Source of the DNA: Aliiglaciecola sp. CAU 1673
GTDB taxonomy: Bacteria; Pseudomonadota; Gammaproteobacteria; Enterobacterales; Alteromonadaceae
Length of the DNA: 64,000 bases
Direction of reading: 5' to 3'
Assembly (NCBI RefSeq): GCF_029223185.1
Contig: NZ_JARHUG010000004.1
Coordinates: 186,001 to 250,000, forward strand
Both the position numbers and the translations under genes were made by a program. This document shows, piece after piece, positions 17,073-26,213 of this stretch. The notes beneath the pieces were generated by a model. It worked only from the letters and a program-made list of their open reading frames with translations, searched no databases and was not told the DNA's origin. The first letter of the stretch is position 1. Every line of letters starts with the position of its first letter.

Positions 17073-18215
17073 TTATTCGTCCAGCGAAGCCAATGGATGC
17101 GCTTCTGCTTTCCAGGGGGATGTGAAGAACCTGTCGATTTCTTTTTGGGGGATTTCTTCTACATTCTGATACAGCCAGGTGGGCTGATTGTCTTTATCAA
17201 TCAAAAGTGCCCTCACCCCTTCCTGAAACTCACCGGTTTCACCACAGCGGCAGGACAAGCCCAGTTCCATTCTGAAACAGTCTTCCAGATTCCTTTGCTT
17301 GCCTTCCTGAAGTTGTCTGAACACGATAGCGGCAGTCAGTGGAGAGCCGCGGCGCAGGTTGTCGATGGCTTTGGATAACCACTTATCCTCACCAGGATCA
17401 TGGGTGAGGATAGCATTAACCACTTCTGCGGCACTGTTGTGAGCGGTTAGTTTGTTGATCAGAGACTGATGCGCTTTAACATTGCCACTAGGCACCTGCA
17501 ACTGACTGTCACGCTGGAACTGCAAACACAGCTGACTCAATTTTTCGTTATTGAGGCTTTGCGTATTACCCCATTTTAATTGCTGCAGTTGCGCCAGGAA
17601 GTCCGCTTTAAGCTCATGATTAATAAAGTAATCTGCCAGTTTGATATACAATGCATCGGCAGCATTGATGCTGGCGCCGGTCAGGCCGAGAAAGAGCCCT
17701 GCCCCACCAGGCATGCGATTTAAGAACCAGCTTCCACCCACATCAGGATAGAGTCCAATGCTGATCTCCGGCATGGCGATACGGGAAGTAGCAGTCACAA
17801 TGCGGTGACTGGCGCCATTCATTAAGCCAAGTCCGCCCCCCATGACGATACCGTTGCCCCACACCACAAAAGGCTTACCGAAGGTATGGATAAAATGATC
17901 AAGGCGATATTCTTCGGTAAAGAAGGTTTCCAGCATGGCAGGCACCTTCCCGGGACTGGCCTTCATCGCCTGATGCATGGCCACCACATCACCACCGGCA
18001 CAAAAGGCTTTGTCGCCGCTGCCGTCAAGCACCACGGCCACAATACCCTCATCAGCTTTCCAGGCTTCAAGCTGAGGCTGCAGCAGGCGGATCATATCCA
18101 GATTCAGCGCATTCAGCGCCTTGGGTTTATTCAGCGTAGCATGACCGATGCGTTTCCCTTCACCGGCCGGCAGTTCCGCAAATATCACTGCAGCTTCAGA
18201 GCTTATCTCATTCAT
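17073..18215 (-). CDS. 3-hydroxyisobutyryl-CoA hydrolase
   Basis: Crotonase-fold enzyme of 380 residues (ECH_2 type), longer than simple enoyl-CoA hydratases (about 260). The oxyanion-hole stretch is GDKAFCAGGDV (68-77). The hydrolase residues E150 and D158 are in MPEISIGLYPDVGG, as in human HIBCH. It would release free 3-hydroxyisobutyrate from its CoA ester for MmsB. The ATG at 18215 has GGGAGA at good distance; an upstream in-frame start at 18245 would run into the dehydrogenase gene. Some relatives are annotated as enoyl-CoA hydratase, but the length and E/D pair favour the hydrolase. Confidence 0.88.
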   Translation of the reverse strand: MNEISSEAAVIFAELPAGEGKRIGHATLNKPKALNALNLDMIRLLQPQLEAWKADEGIVAVVLDGSGDKAFCAGGDVVAMHQAMKASPGKVPAMLETFFTEEYRLDHFIHTFGKPFVVWGNGIVMGGGLGLMNGASHRIVTATSRIAMPEISIGLYPDVGGSWFLNRMPGGAGLFLGLTGASINAADALYIKLADYFINHELKADFLAQLQQLKWGNTQSLNNEKLSQLCLQFQRDSQLQVPSGNVKAHQSLINKLTAHNSAAEVVNAILTHDPGEDKWLSKAIDNLRRGSPLTAAIVFRQLQEGKQRNLEDCFRMELGLSCRCGETGEFQEGVRALLIDKDNQPTWLYQNVEEIPQKEIDRFFTSPWKAEAHPLASLDE

Positions 18216-18225
18216 GGTTTCTCCC

Positions 18226-19383
18226 TTATTCCAGCAAACCGGCATCTTCAGCCAGTACCCGACGGGCGATGATCAAACGCATGATCTCATTGGTCCCCTC
18301 AAGTATTTGGTGGACACGTACATCGCGTACATGGCGCTCCAACGGATACTCAGAAATATAACCGTAACCACCGTGGATCTGCAGTGCCTCATTGCACACT
18401 TTGAATCCAATATCGGTGGCAAACCGCTTGGCCATGGCGCAGTAGGCTGTTTTTTCGGGATCGTTGTTATCCAGCTTAAACGCAGCCAGTCGAACCATTT
18501 GTCTTGCCGCTACCAACTCGGTATTCATATCGGCAATTTTAAATTGCAGCGCCTGGAACGCAGCCAGAGGTTTACCAAATTGCTCACGCTCCTGCATATA
18601 GGCCTTGGCGGTATTCAAAGCCTGCTGCGCAGTACCAACAGAACAGGTGGCAATATTGATACGCCCCCCATCAAGCCCCATCATGGCAAATTTAAAGCCT
18701 TCGCCTTCTTTGCCAAGCAGATGATCCACCGGCACTTTGACATTCTCGAAGGTGACCAGACGCGTAGGCTGGGCATTCCAGCCCATTTTTTCTTCGGCTT
18801 TACCGTAGATGACACCTTCTGCATCGGCTGGCACCACCACCGCAGAGATGCCCTTGGGACCAGCTTCGCCAGTGCGTACCATCACCACTAACAGTTCCGT
18901 TTCACCGGCACCAGAGATAAACATTTTGGAGCCGTTTAACACATAAAAATCGCCATCACGTTTGGCGCTGGTGCGAAGAGATGCAGCGTCGGAGCCACTA
19001 CCAGGCTCGGTCAGACAATAGGAAGCCAGCTTCTCGCCGGTGACCAAAGACTCACACCATGCTTCTTTGACGGCTTCGGTGCCAAAGCTAGCCACCATCC
19101 AGGTGGCCATATTGTGAATGGTCATCATGGCAGTGGTGGTGGTGCAACCCATAGACAGCTGCTCAAAAATAATCGATGAATCCAGTCTGGATAAACCCAG
19201 GCCTCCGGCCTCTTCGGGAGTATATAAACCACAGAAACCCAGCTCACCGGCTTTTTGAATCACCGCTTTGGGAAAAGTATGCTCGCGATCCCACTGCGCG
19301 GCATAAGGCGCCAGCTCCTGCTGGGCAAACTGTCTGGCGGTTTCGGCAAAAGCCAATTGGTCGTCGGTCAGATTAAAGTTCAC
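18226..19383 (-). CDS. Acyl-CoA dehydrogenase (likely isobutyryl-CoA)
   Basis: FAD enzyme of 385 residues, full length. The family blocks are YCLTEPGSGSDAA (substrate and flavin side), QIHGGYGYISEYPLER, and the catalytic Glu362 in ILEGTNEIMRL. Position in the valine operon, between mmsA and the hydrolase, points to isobutyryl-CoA as substrate, though 2-methylbutyryl-CoA is possible. The start codon is GTG (19383), with AGGTAGATAAGAC before it. 70 bp separate it from mmsA. Confidence 0.93.
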   Translation of the reverse strand: MNFNLTDDQLAFAETARQFAQQELAPYAAQWDREHTFPKAVIQKAGELGFCGLYTPEEAGGLGLSRLDSSIIFEQLSMGCTTTTAMMTIHNMATWMVASFGTEAVKEAWCESLVTGEKLASYCLTEPGSGSDAASLRTSAKRDGDFYVLNGSKMFISGAGETELLVVMVRTGEAGPKGISAVVVPADAEGVIYGKAEEKMGWNAQPTRLVTFENVKVPVDHLLGKEGEGFKFAMMGLDGGRINIATCSVGTAQQALNTAKAYMQEREQFGKPLAAFQALQFKIADMNTELVAARQMVRLAAFKLDNNDPEKTAYCAMAKRFATDIGFKVCNEALQIHGGYGYISEYPLERHVRDVRVHQILEGTNEIMRLIIARRVLAEDAGLLE

Positions 19384-19453
19384 GTCTTATCTACCTATCA
19401 CAAGATGAATGAAACAGGCCGGGACATGCCCGGCCATTCAAACGAAGAAATAA

Positions 19454-20944
19454 CTATCGCAGGGAAATAGTCATATTGGGACCGTGCGGAATATCGTCCT
19501 CAAACCAGCGGCTGGTGACGGTCTTGGTTTCAGTATAGAAACGCACCGCTTGCTTGCCGTAGGCATGCAGATCACCGTAGAAAGAATTCTTCCAGCCGGT
19601 GAAGGAGAAGAATGGCAGCGGAACCGGAATCGGCACGTTTATGCCCACCTGTCCGACTTCGATTTCATGCTGATACTTACGCGCAGCCGCGCCATTTGCG
19701 GTAAAGATGCTGGTACCGTTACCGAAGGGGTTACGGTTAACCAGGGCAATGGCTTCTTCCAGGGAGTCCACCGACATGCAGCACAGCACGGGTCCAAAGA
19801 TTTCCTCTTTGTAGATGCTCATATCGTCGGTGACATCAGCAAATACAGTTGGCCCCACCCAGTTGCCTTTCTCATAACCGGGTACGGTAAAACCAGAGCC
19901 ATCGACCAAGCAACTGGCGCCTTCGGCCTTGCCTTGTGCAATCAATGACAGCACGCGGTCTCTGGCTTTAGGACTAATCAACGGACCATAACCGGCTTCT
20001 TTGTCGTTCCAAAGACCAGGTTTTACCTTGGCGATCATCTCGGCCAGTTCAGGGATCCAGTTTTTCGCTTCACCCACAAACACCGCTACCGAAATGGCCA
20101 TACAACGCTGACCGGCCGCGCCCACGGACGCCCCCACCAGGCTGTTCAGCACCTGAGCCTTATTGGCATCGGGCATGATCACCGAATGGTTTTTGGCACC
20201 GGCAAAACACTGCGCGCGTTTCATATGGGATGTGGCGGTTTTGTAGATATGCTGGCCAACCGGCACCGAGCCCACAAAAGAGACCGCTTTAATATCGGGA
20301 TGCGTCAACAGGTGATCCACCTGCTGGGCACCGCCGTGCACCACGTTCAGTACCCCTTTGGGCGCACCGGCTTCCAGGAATAACTCTGCCAGGCGGGTCG
20401 GCGTCAGCGGATCCTGCTCGGAAGGCTTAAGCACAAAGGTATTGCCGGCAGCAATGGCTAACGGAAACATCCACAGCGGGATCATAGCCGGGAAGTTAAA
20501 AGGCGTAATACCGGCGCACACACCCAGAGGCTGAATATAGCTGTAAGTGTCGATACCACGGGCAACGTTTTCCACCGTTTCGCCCATCAGTAAAGCCGGA
20601 ATGTTCATGGCCTGCTCAACCACTTCGATACCTCGCCATACATCGCCTTTAGCATCGTCAAACGTCTTGCCGGTTTCCTTACTCAGGATCTTTGCAATTT
20701 CATCATGATGCTCTTTTAACAACGCCTGATAGCGCATCATTAAACGGGCACGTTCAGGGACTGCCACATTGCGCCAGGTTGTGAATGCCTCTTTGGCGCT
20801 GGCGATTGCCACTTCCATCTCATTGCTGGTTGCACAAGGTACCTTGGCGATGACTTCATTGTTGGCCGGGTTGGTAACCTCGATCTGCTGATCTGACTGA
20901 GAGGAAATAAACTCACCGTTGATCAGTAAAGGGACATGTTTCAT
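19454..20944 (-). CDS. mmsA: Methylmalonate-semialdehyde dehydrogenase (acylating)
   Basis: CoA-acylating aldehyde dehydrogenase that turns methylmalonate semialdehyde into propionyl-CoA, last step of valine breakdown. It has 496 residues, as usual. N150 (TPFNFP) and the nucleophile C281 ([11 protein letters not shown]) are in place, and the usual ALDH glutamate base is absent, typical of this acylating group. AAAGGTGAGCC precedes the ATG. It is first in the leftward operon mmsA / acyl-CoA dehydrogenase / hydrolase / mmsB / SDR / gmhB. Confidence 0.96.
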   Translation of the reverse strand: MKHVPLLINGEFISSQSDQQIEVTNPANNEVIAKVPCATSNEMEVAIASAKEAFTTWRNVAVPERARLMMRYQALLKEHHDEIAKILSKETGKTFDDAKGDVWRGIEVVEQAMNIPALLMGETVENVARGIDTYSYIQPLGVCAGITPFNFPAMIPLWMFPLAIAAGNTFVLKPSEQDPLTPTRLAELFLEAGAPKGVLNVVHGGAQQVDHLLTHPDIKAVSFVGSVPVGQHIYKTATSHMKRAQCFAGAKNHSVIMPDANKAQVLNSLVGASVGAAGQRCMAISVAVFVGEAKNWIPELAEMIAKVKPGLWNDKEAGYGPLISPKARDRVLSLIAQGKAEGASCLVDGSGFTVPGYEKGNWVGPTVFADVTDDMSIYKEEIFGPVLCCMSVDSLEEAIALVNRNPFGNGTSIFTANGAAARKYQHEIEVGQVGINVPIPVPLPFFSFTGWKNSFYGDLHAYGKQAVRFYTETKTVTSRWFEDDIPHGPNMTISLR

Positions 20945-21029
20945 GGCTCACCTTTGCATCTGTTGGTCATTCATTATTATGACCGTTAGTTGTAAAAAAT
21001 GTGTGTCCCACATTAGCAGAATTTTTACC

Positions 21030-21045
21030 TTCACGTTAACGTAAA
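21030..21045. promoter_or_regulatory. LiuR-like palindromic operator
   Basis: TTCACGTTAACGTAAA, a 16-bp palindrome with one mismatched pair, in the 171-bp divergent region between mmsA and the receiver-TPR gene. It resembles the operators of MerR-family LiuR regulators that control branched-chain amino acid catabolism in related gammaproteobacteria (from memory of the family). It is 86 bp from the mmsA ATG. No regulator gene of that type is in the window. Confidence 0.55.
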
Positions 21046-21115
21046 GTTGTAAAAATTTGATTGGTCCAATGACAACTTCCTTGTACATGTTCATCAGGCC
21101 GCAAGTGGCTGAATA

Positions 21116-22828
21116 ATGAATGACAACTTTTTGTTCAATGCACCTGCAGCGAAGACTATTGATTGCTATGATGGTTTTGCAGTGTCCCCGGTCCGGAGTC
21201 AGGGTTTGCAAGCCACCAAAATCAATATTGCTATCGTTGAGGACAACGGGGTTGCCCGAATCAACTTGAGAAATCTTTTGATGGGTATGGGCTTTTCCGA
21301 TGTAGGTTGTTACAGCCACGGACGGGAACTCAAATCGGTGTTGCGCCAACGTCACTACGACCTTGTTCTGATGGATTTCCATCTCGGCCTGCACAAAAAC
21401 GGGGTGGAAGTGGTCAATGAACTTCAGCAGGAAGGCCTGATCAAACCCTCTACCTGTATCATCTTTATTACTTCCGATCGCTTCCCGGTCATTATCGGCC
21501 AGATATTCGACGTCCACCCCGATGCATTGGTGTTAAAGCCCTACACCATACGTAACCTGGAAAAAAGCCTGATGGCTTGCATTCAGCAAAATCGCTACCT
21601 GCTGCCGGTACTCAAACTGATGGATCAAGAGCAAAATCAGCAGGCACTGGAACTGCTGGACGAGATGCTGAAGGTCAATGAGCGTCCCAAATACCAAACC
21701 CCCATGGTCAAACTTAAGGCAAGGTTGTTGGTCAGGCTGGAGCGTTATGCCGAAGGTGCCGCCATTTATGAAGGCATACTCAAAACCTCGGATAAAATTT
21801 TATGGGCCAAATGGGGCCTTATCCAATGCACCTACAAAAATGGTGAGGTGGAAAAAAGCGAGAAGATGCTCGAAGCCCTGCTGGATACCCACCTGACCAA
21901 TGACAAAGCCTGCGAGTGGCTGACGCGGATCAATATTGAGCGAAAGGAGTACGACAAGGCACAGCAATACATCGACCGCATTAAAGAAAGCGAGCTGTCG
22001 GTTTCGGCTGCGCTCTTAAAAGCCAATCTCTACCAAATGCGTGATGAGGTGGATATGGCCATCGGCCTGCTCGAGAAAAAGCGAGAATCCAACCGTAATT
22101 TTCGTGAGCGCTATTATGACATTACCATGGATCTGGCCCGGGTTTACCTCGACCTGGCCGAGCAAAAGCCACAGCAAGAACGCAGTCGTTATCTGCAACT
22201 GACCCGTTTTTTGATTGGTAGTGCTGCGCGTGGTAATCAATTGCAGGATGTTGATGCCAAGCGCAACTACTTGGCTGCACTGGCAGCCCTAATGGAAGAG
22301 GACAACAAAAAAGCGGCGGAGTTATTAGCCGACGAGGCCATGCTGGATACCCAATCCATGGATGCATCCACCTTGTCAGATGCGGTCAGTGCCTGGCACG
22401 GGCTTGGCAATGACTGTCGAGCCTCTGAAATGCTGCTGGAACTGGAACAAAAACTCAAACAACTGCCAGATGAGAATGAGCGCACCATTACCAGTTTGAA
22501 GATGGCCAAAAACGAGGAGTTATTGGGAGAAAAACGAGCCCGGGCCGTGTCTTTTAACCAGCAAGGACAAGCCTTTTACGTTAAAAACCAGTTTTCAGAA
22601 GCTAAGGATTTGTTCTACCAGGCCTATATTTTGTTTCCCGATGAGCCGGCTTTCAGTCTTAACTTACTGCATTGCATGGCAGAAACCGCCACAAAAGAGC
22701 ACAAGAAAGCGTCGATTTCGGCACTGGTGAATGAATTACAAGGACATCAACTTAGCGCAGCAAACGCCAACCGGTTTAAAGATATAAAGGGAAAAATACG
22801 AGCATTAGAACTGGAGGACAGCAACTGA
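21116..22828 (+). CDS. Response regulator with TPR output domain (VieB-like layout)
   Basis: Protein of 570 residues. A receiver domain covers about 36-155, with acidic E42-D43, phospho-acceptor D87 (VLMDFHL) and the KPYT motif. The rest, about 165-565, is a long row of TPR-like helical repeats. This layout recalls VieB of Vibrio, a receiver-TPR protein in a c-di-GMP signalling system; whether it does the same is unknown. There is no DNA-binding domain. The ATG at 21116 has no ribosome site; a TTG at 21206 has GGAG 7 bp upstream and would start right at the receiver, so the first 30 residues are doubtful. It converges on a large PilZ protein. Confidence 0.85.
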   Translation: MNDNFLFNAPAAKTIDCYDGFAVSPVRSQGLQATKINIAIVEDNGVARINLRNLLMGMGFSDVGCYSHGRELKSVLRQRHYDLVLMDFHLGLHKNGVEVVNELQQEGLIKPSTCIIFITSDRFPVIIGQIFDVHPDALVLKPYTIRNLEKSLMACIQQNRYLLPVLKLMDQEQNQQALELLDEMLKVNERPKYQTPMVKLKARLLVRLERYAEGAAIYEGILKTSDKILWAKWGLIQCTYKNGEVEKSEKMLEALLDTHLTNDKACEWLTRINIERKEYDKAQQYIDRIKESELSVSAALLKANLYQMRDEVDMAIGLLEKKRESNRNFRERYYDITMDLARVYLDLAEQKPQQERSRYLQLTRFLIGSAARGNQLQDVDAKRNYLAALAALMEEDNKKAAELLADEAMLDTQSMDASTLSDAVSAWHGLGNDCRASEMLLELEQKLKQLPDENERTITSLKMAKNEELLGEKRARAVSFNQQGQAFYVKNQFSEAKDLFYQAYILFPDEPAFSLNLLHCMAETATKEHKKASISALVNELQGHQLSAANANRFKDIKGKIRALELEDSN

Positions 22829-22855
22829 ATCGCCGAAAGACGGACTTTTTGACTG

Positions 22856-25222
22856 TTAACTGGCCACCGCCATCGACTTCACCGGATAAATTCCGGCTTT
22901 TAACAGGGCGTTGTGAAATTCAGAAATATTGGTGATATATAAAACGTGGGTGTAGGCTTTTTGAATTTCCTTCATCTTTTCGTAGGCCCCTTTATCAATT
23001 TTTGACAACTGTGCCAGCCGTTTGGTTGTCAGGCAAGTATAGTCCTTACATTTGACCGCATTTATCTGACTCACACAGGCAAAAATGGCATCACTGGCGA
23101 CCTTGTCACAAATTTGATTGCGCAGGTGTCCATATAAAAAATCCTGCTCTTCAATATAAATAGTGCGGCCGTCGTCGCGGCGCACACAATGCACGGCGTG
23201 CGCCTCCTGACGCTTATTACTGAGCATATCCTGCAGCAGGGACGACTTGGGTTTATCGGCTTTTTTATCGGCGAAGAAGCCATGCAGCGAAACCTGATGC
23301 TGGAAGGAATGAAAGGGTTTTAAATCGGTTGAGTCCTGCGAACCATACACCGTTCTCAGCCTGTCGATAGTAAAGCGGTTCTGAGCAACCAGTACGGCGA
23401 TCGCAGGCACATGACGCATGGCCAGTTCCCAGATAAAGCGATGGACATTGCGCTGCTGACGAATAATATCCCGTGGTGAAAAATACTCTGTATTCCTTAC
23501 CACCGTTTCTTGTATGAATTCTGCTGCTTTGCTCTTATTGACCTGAAGTTGCAACCGCAAACTTTTATCTCGGGGGTTGTATGAGAGCACCTTGTAACTC
23601 TCTCCCTTAAGTCTGAGACCCGGCACCGTCACTTTCACCTCTTCGGGCGCCATAAAATCTTCGTCGTCCAGGGTAAGACGCATACCGCAGGCAGAAATAT
23701 CGGTAACCACAGCTTCATAACTGGTCAGCAGTCCCGTGCGCACCGTCGCCGCTTTGTTAAGGGTGTAACGCGGCTCCTTGCGCCTATCCATGGCCTCTTC
23801 CATCAGTACATCCAGCTGCCATTTATCATCAGTGTTAATAAATGACTTGGGGAACACTTTAAAGGGCTTAGGAGAGCGTTCCTGCAGTTTGCCAATCCAA
23901 CTGGATACATCGCGGCAATAGAGAATATGGGTCATTTTCTCAAGCTCCGGATAATCGCTTGGAATGATGTCATGGGAGCCAAACGCCATGACGCGCTCCC
24001 TATTCTCAACCCATCTGAGCCGCAGGTGATAAACCACAAATTCACCACTGTCCATCAACAGTCGAATAAATTGCCCAAGCAGTCCCCTGTCAATTAACTC
24101 ACGATGGGTAGCAGCGATATCTACAGGGCCTTGCTTACTGTTTATCCTGCCCATCAACAGAAACGTCTCGTCACACTCCTTCATTTCCACCAACACCTTA
24201 TCCATGATCTGTCTGCAAGGCAGGTCGCGCCCGGATTTCAGATTGGGATTGGCTTTCATATTGGCCTGGGTCAATAAGGCGACAGTGGGCCTTAATCCTA
24301 CCGGACTCTTACACAAAAAAATGGGCAGCCAGGGACTGTTATCCAGCACTCTGTCGCGCTCCAGGTTGTGCATGGTGCGTTCCATTTCCAAGTCACGCTG
24401 CAAAGGCAATTGAGTCTGAACGTTCAAGATATACTGGCCCAGCCGCTGGATCAGTTTCTCATCATTGGCGGGACTGAGAGCGAATTGCGTTTCGAACTTA
24501 CTGGTGTCCTTGTTAAAACTGATCCCCTTAAATCGGTAGCGAAGCTCCGTACCCTTCGCGCAAAAACCAAAAACATCGGGAAAGACAAAGCTGAATTCCC
24601 CTTCGTTGATGTCTTCATAAGCAGGTGTTCTGATGGTTTCTACCGTTATGCCAAAGGCTGACAACGCGGCAATTGGCAGGCTTTTGCCTTTTTCAAAGTG
24701 GGTACAAAACACCGGATAATTGGGGCAAATGGCTAAGTCAGGGCCAAACTCAATATCCTCAAGGGTTTGGGTCTGAACAGTAAAGGCTTCAACAATTTTC
24801 TTTTGTTGCGCGAGCCTTACCTGTGATTGATAAGACTCGGAACTCATCACAGACTCAAGCACCCCAACGGTATAGCGGTCTTGATAAAGCTGAGACTCTT
24901 TTTCGAGGATTTCCTTGCCGACCCGGTCCAATCGCATCGTGACGCCAAAATGCTTGAACTTTTTTACAGGGAATTGGGCGAAGGCAGAATTATCAGCGGG
25001 CGTGTCAGTGGGCGAAGTCAGCCGCATGACTTCTTTCTTGATCACTGCTCTAATCCGGCCAGGCAATTGACCAGAAAACTTGTTGAGCCCCTCCAACAGT
25101 TTGTTTTGCTGCTGGTAAGGAATAAGGGCCCTCACAACTTTGTGATACTGCTTAATGATGAGTTCTTCGTCACTAAAGGCCAAAACTGATACCCCGTTGG
25201 TGCTGCTCTCCTTGTTCAGCAA
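22856..25222 (-). CDS. Large PilZ-domain protein
   Basis: Protein of 788 residues with a PilZ domain at about 478-580. The c-di-GMP motif is present: RKEPR (RxxxR) and DISACG (DxSxxG). The N-terminal 470 residues and the C-terminal 200 match no family I can name with confidence; the N-terminal part may hold degenerate PilZ-like beta domains. No membrane segment is seen. I recall long PilZ proteins of this kind as common in Alteromonadales. The start is uncertain: the frame opens at a TTG (25222) without a convincing ribosome site, and no ATG lies nearby. Confidence 0.82.
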   Translation of the reverse strand: MLNKESSTNGVSVLAFSDEELIIKQYHKVVRALIPYQQQNKLLEGLNKFSGQLPGRIRAVIKKEVMRLTSPTDTPADNSAFAQFPVKKFKHFGVTMRLDRVGKEILEKESQLYQDRYTVGVLESVMSSESYQSQVRLAQQKKIVEAFTVQTQTLEDIEFGPDLAICPNYPVFCTHFEKGKSLPIAALSAFGITVETIRTPAYEDINEGEFSFVFPDVFGFCAKGTELRYRFKGISFNKDTSKFETQFALSPANDEKLIQRLGQYILNVQTQLPLQRDLEMERTMHNLERDRVLDNSPWLPIFLCKSPVGLRPTVALLTQANMKANPNLKSGRDLPCRQIMDKVLVEMKECDETFLLMGRINSKQGPVDIAATHRELIDRGLLGQFIRLLMDSGEFVVYHLRLRWVENRERVMAFGSHDIIPSDYPELEKMTHILYCRDVSSWIGKLQERSPKPFKVFPKSFINTDDKWQLDVLMEEAMDRRKEPRYTLNKAATVRTGLLTSYEAVVTDISACGMRLTLDDEDFMAPEEVKVTVPGLRLKGESYKVLSYNPRDKSLRLQLQVNKSKAAEFIQETVVRNTEYFSPRDIIRQQRNVHRFIWELAMRHVPAIAVLVAQNRFTIDRLRTVYGSQDSTDLKPFHSFQHQVSLHGFFADKKADKPKSSLLQDMLSNKRQEAHAVHCVRRDDGRTIYIEEQDFLYGHLRNQICDKVASDAIFACVSQINAVKCKDYTCLTTKRLAQLSKIDKGAYEKMKEIQKAYTHVLYITNISEFHNALLKAGIYPVKSMAVAS

Positions 25223-25409
25223 AAATCAGACGCCGCGCAAAGAATGGGGAGTCGGCTCCAGTCACCAATAATCTGCTCTTTTAACAGACAATTATCAATA
25301 ATTTGTTAAATATTTTTTATCGAAAAACACAAAGGTGATCCCGACCTCGCCTTTACCAAGGACATCCGACCAGTTAAGCTTTATAACAACGTATTCACTG
25401 GGGCTGTTT

Positions 25410-26213
25410 ATGAATATCGATGAGCTAATCCACCAAGCCAAAGCATCGGCAAGCGATCCTGCACATAGCCTTACGGTGCCAAAGAGTTGGGCGCAAGGCC
25501 GTACTCTCTTCGGCGGTTTATCCGCCGCTTTGCTGTATGCCGCCCTCAGGGAGAAAGTCAGTCAGGATCGATGCTTGCGATCTTTAACCACCAACTTTAT
25601 TGGTCCCCTGGAGCCGGATTTGCCCTTTCGTATCGATGTGGAAGTGCTGCGCGAAGGGCGCAATGTCAGCCAGGTGGTTGCAAAAGCCGTGCAAAATGAC
25701 CAGGTGGCGGTATTTTGTCAGGCTTGCTTTGGCGTAGACAGAGAGTCGAAAATTCGAATCGAAAACCACGACAAGCACCAGATGGCGCCGCCAAAGAAGG
25801 CCGCTTTTATTCCGCAAATCCCAAAGGTAACCCCGAAGTTTCTGCAACATATGGACCTGGCCATGGTGGAAGGCGGCCTGCCCTTTACCGGCAAAAAAGA
25901 GTCAAATGTGCACGGCTGGATGCGTTTTAAAGAAGCACCAGAACAAGTTACCGATGCCCATTTAATTGCCCTGATTGATGCCTGGCCCCCCACCATATTG
26001 CAGATGCTGCGTTGGCCTGCACCCGCCAGTACCATGAGTTGGAATCTGGAATTTATTCATCCCCACAGTCCCGTGGCACCCGATGAATGGTTTGCCTATC
26101 AGGCGCAAACCCGCCAGGCAGCCGACGGCTATTGCCACAGCGAAGCCAATATTTGGGATAGTAAGGGGGAATTGGTCGCCATTAGCCGTCAGATCATTGC
26201 GGTATTTGACTGA
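25410..26213 (+). CDS. Double-hotdog acyl-CoA thioesterase-like protein
   Basis: Protein of 267 residues of the thioesterase family with two hotdog halves (4HBT_3 type, TesB-like). The first half has SWAQGRTLFGGLSAALLYAA, the second MSWNLEFIHPH and FAYQAQTRQAADGYCHSEA. It would cleave acyl-CoA thioesters; chain-length preference is not visible. I chose the ATG at 25410 because an in-frame start at 25335 gives a 25-residue extension unlike the family. The end overlaps the convergent patatin gene by 20 bp. The AT-rich 187 bp upstream hold no gene. Confidence 0.85.
   Translation: MNIDELIHQAKASASDPAHSLTVPKSWAQGRTLFGGLSAALLYAALREKVSQDRCLRSLTTNFIGPLEPDLPFRIDVEVLREGRNVSQVVAKAVQNDQVAVFCQACFGVDRESKIRIENHDKHQMAPPKKAAFIPQIPKVTPKFLQHMDLAMVEGGLPFTGKKESNVHGWMRFKEAPEQVTDAHLIALIDAWPPTILQMLRWPAPASTMSWNLEFIHPHSPVAPDEWFAYQAQTRQAADGYCHSEANIWDSKGELVAISRQIIAVFD

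Noticed and set aside
20948..21517. Open frame of 189 codons covering the mmsA upstream region on the minus strand
   Set aside because: It runs antisense through the receiver domain gene and across the operator region, without any family resemblance.
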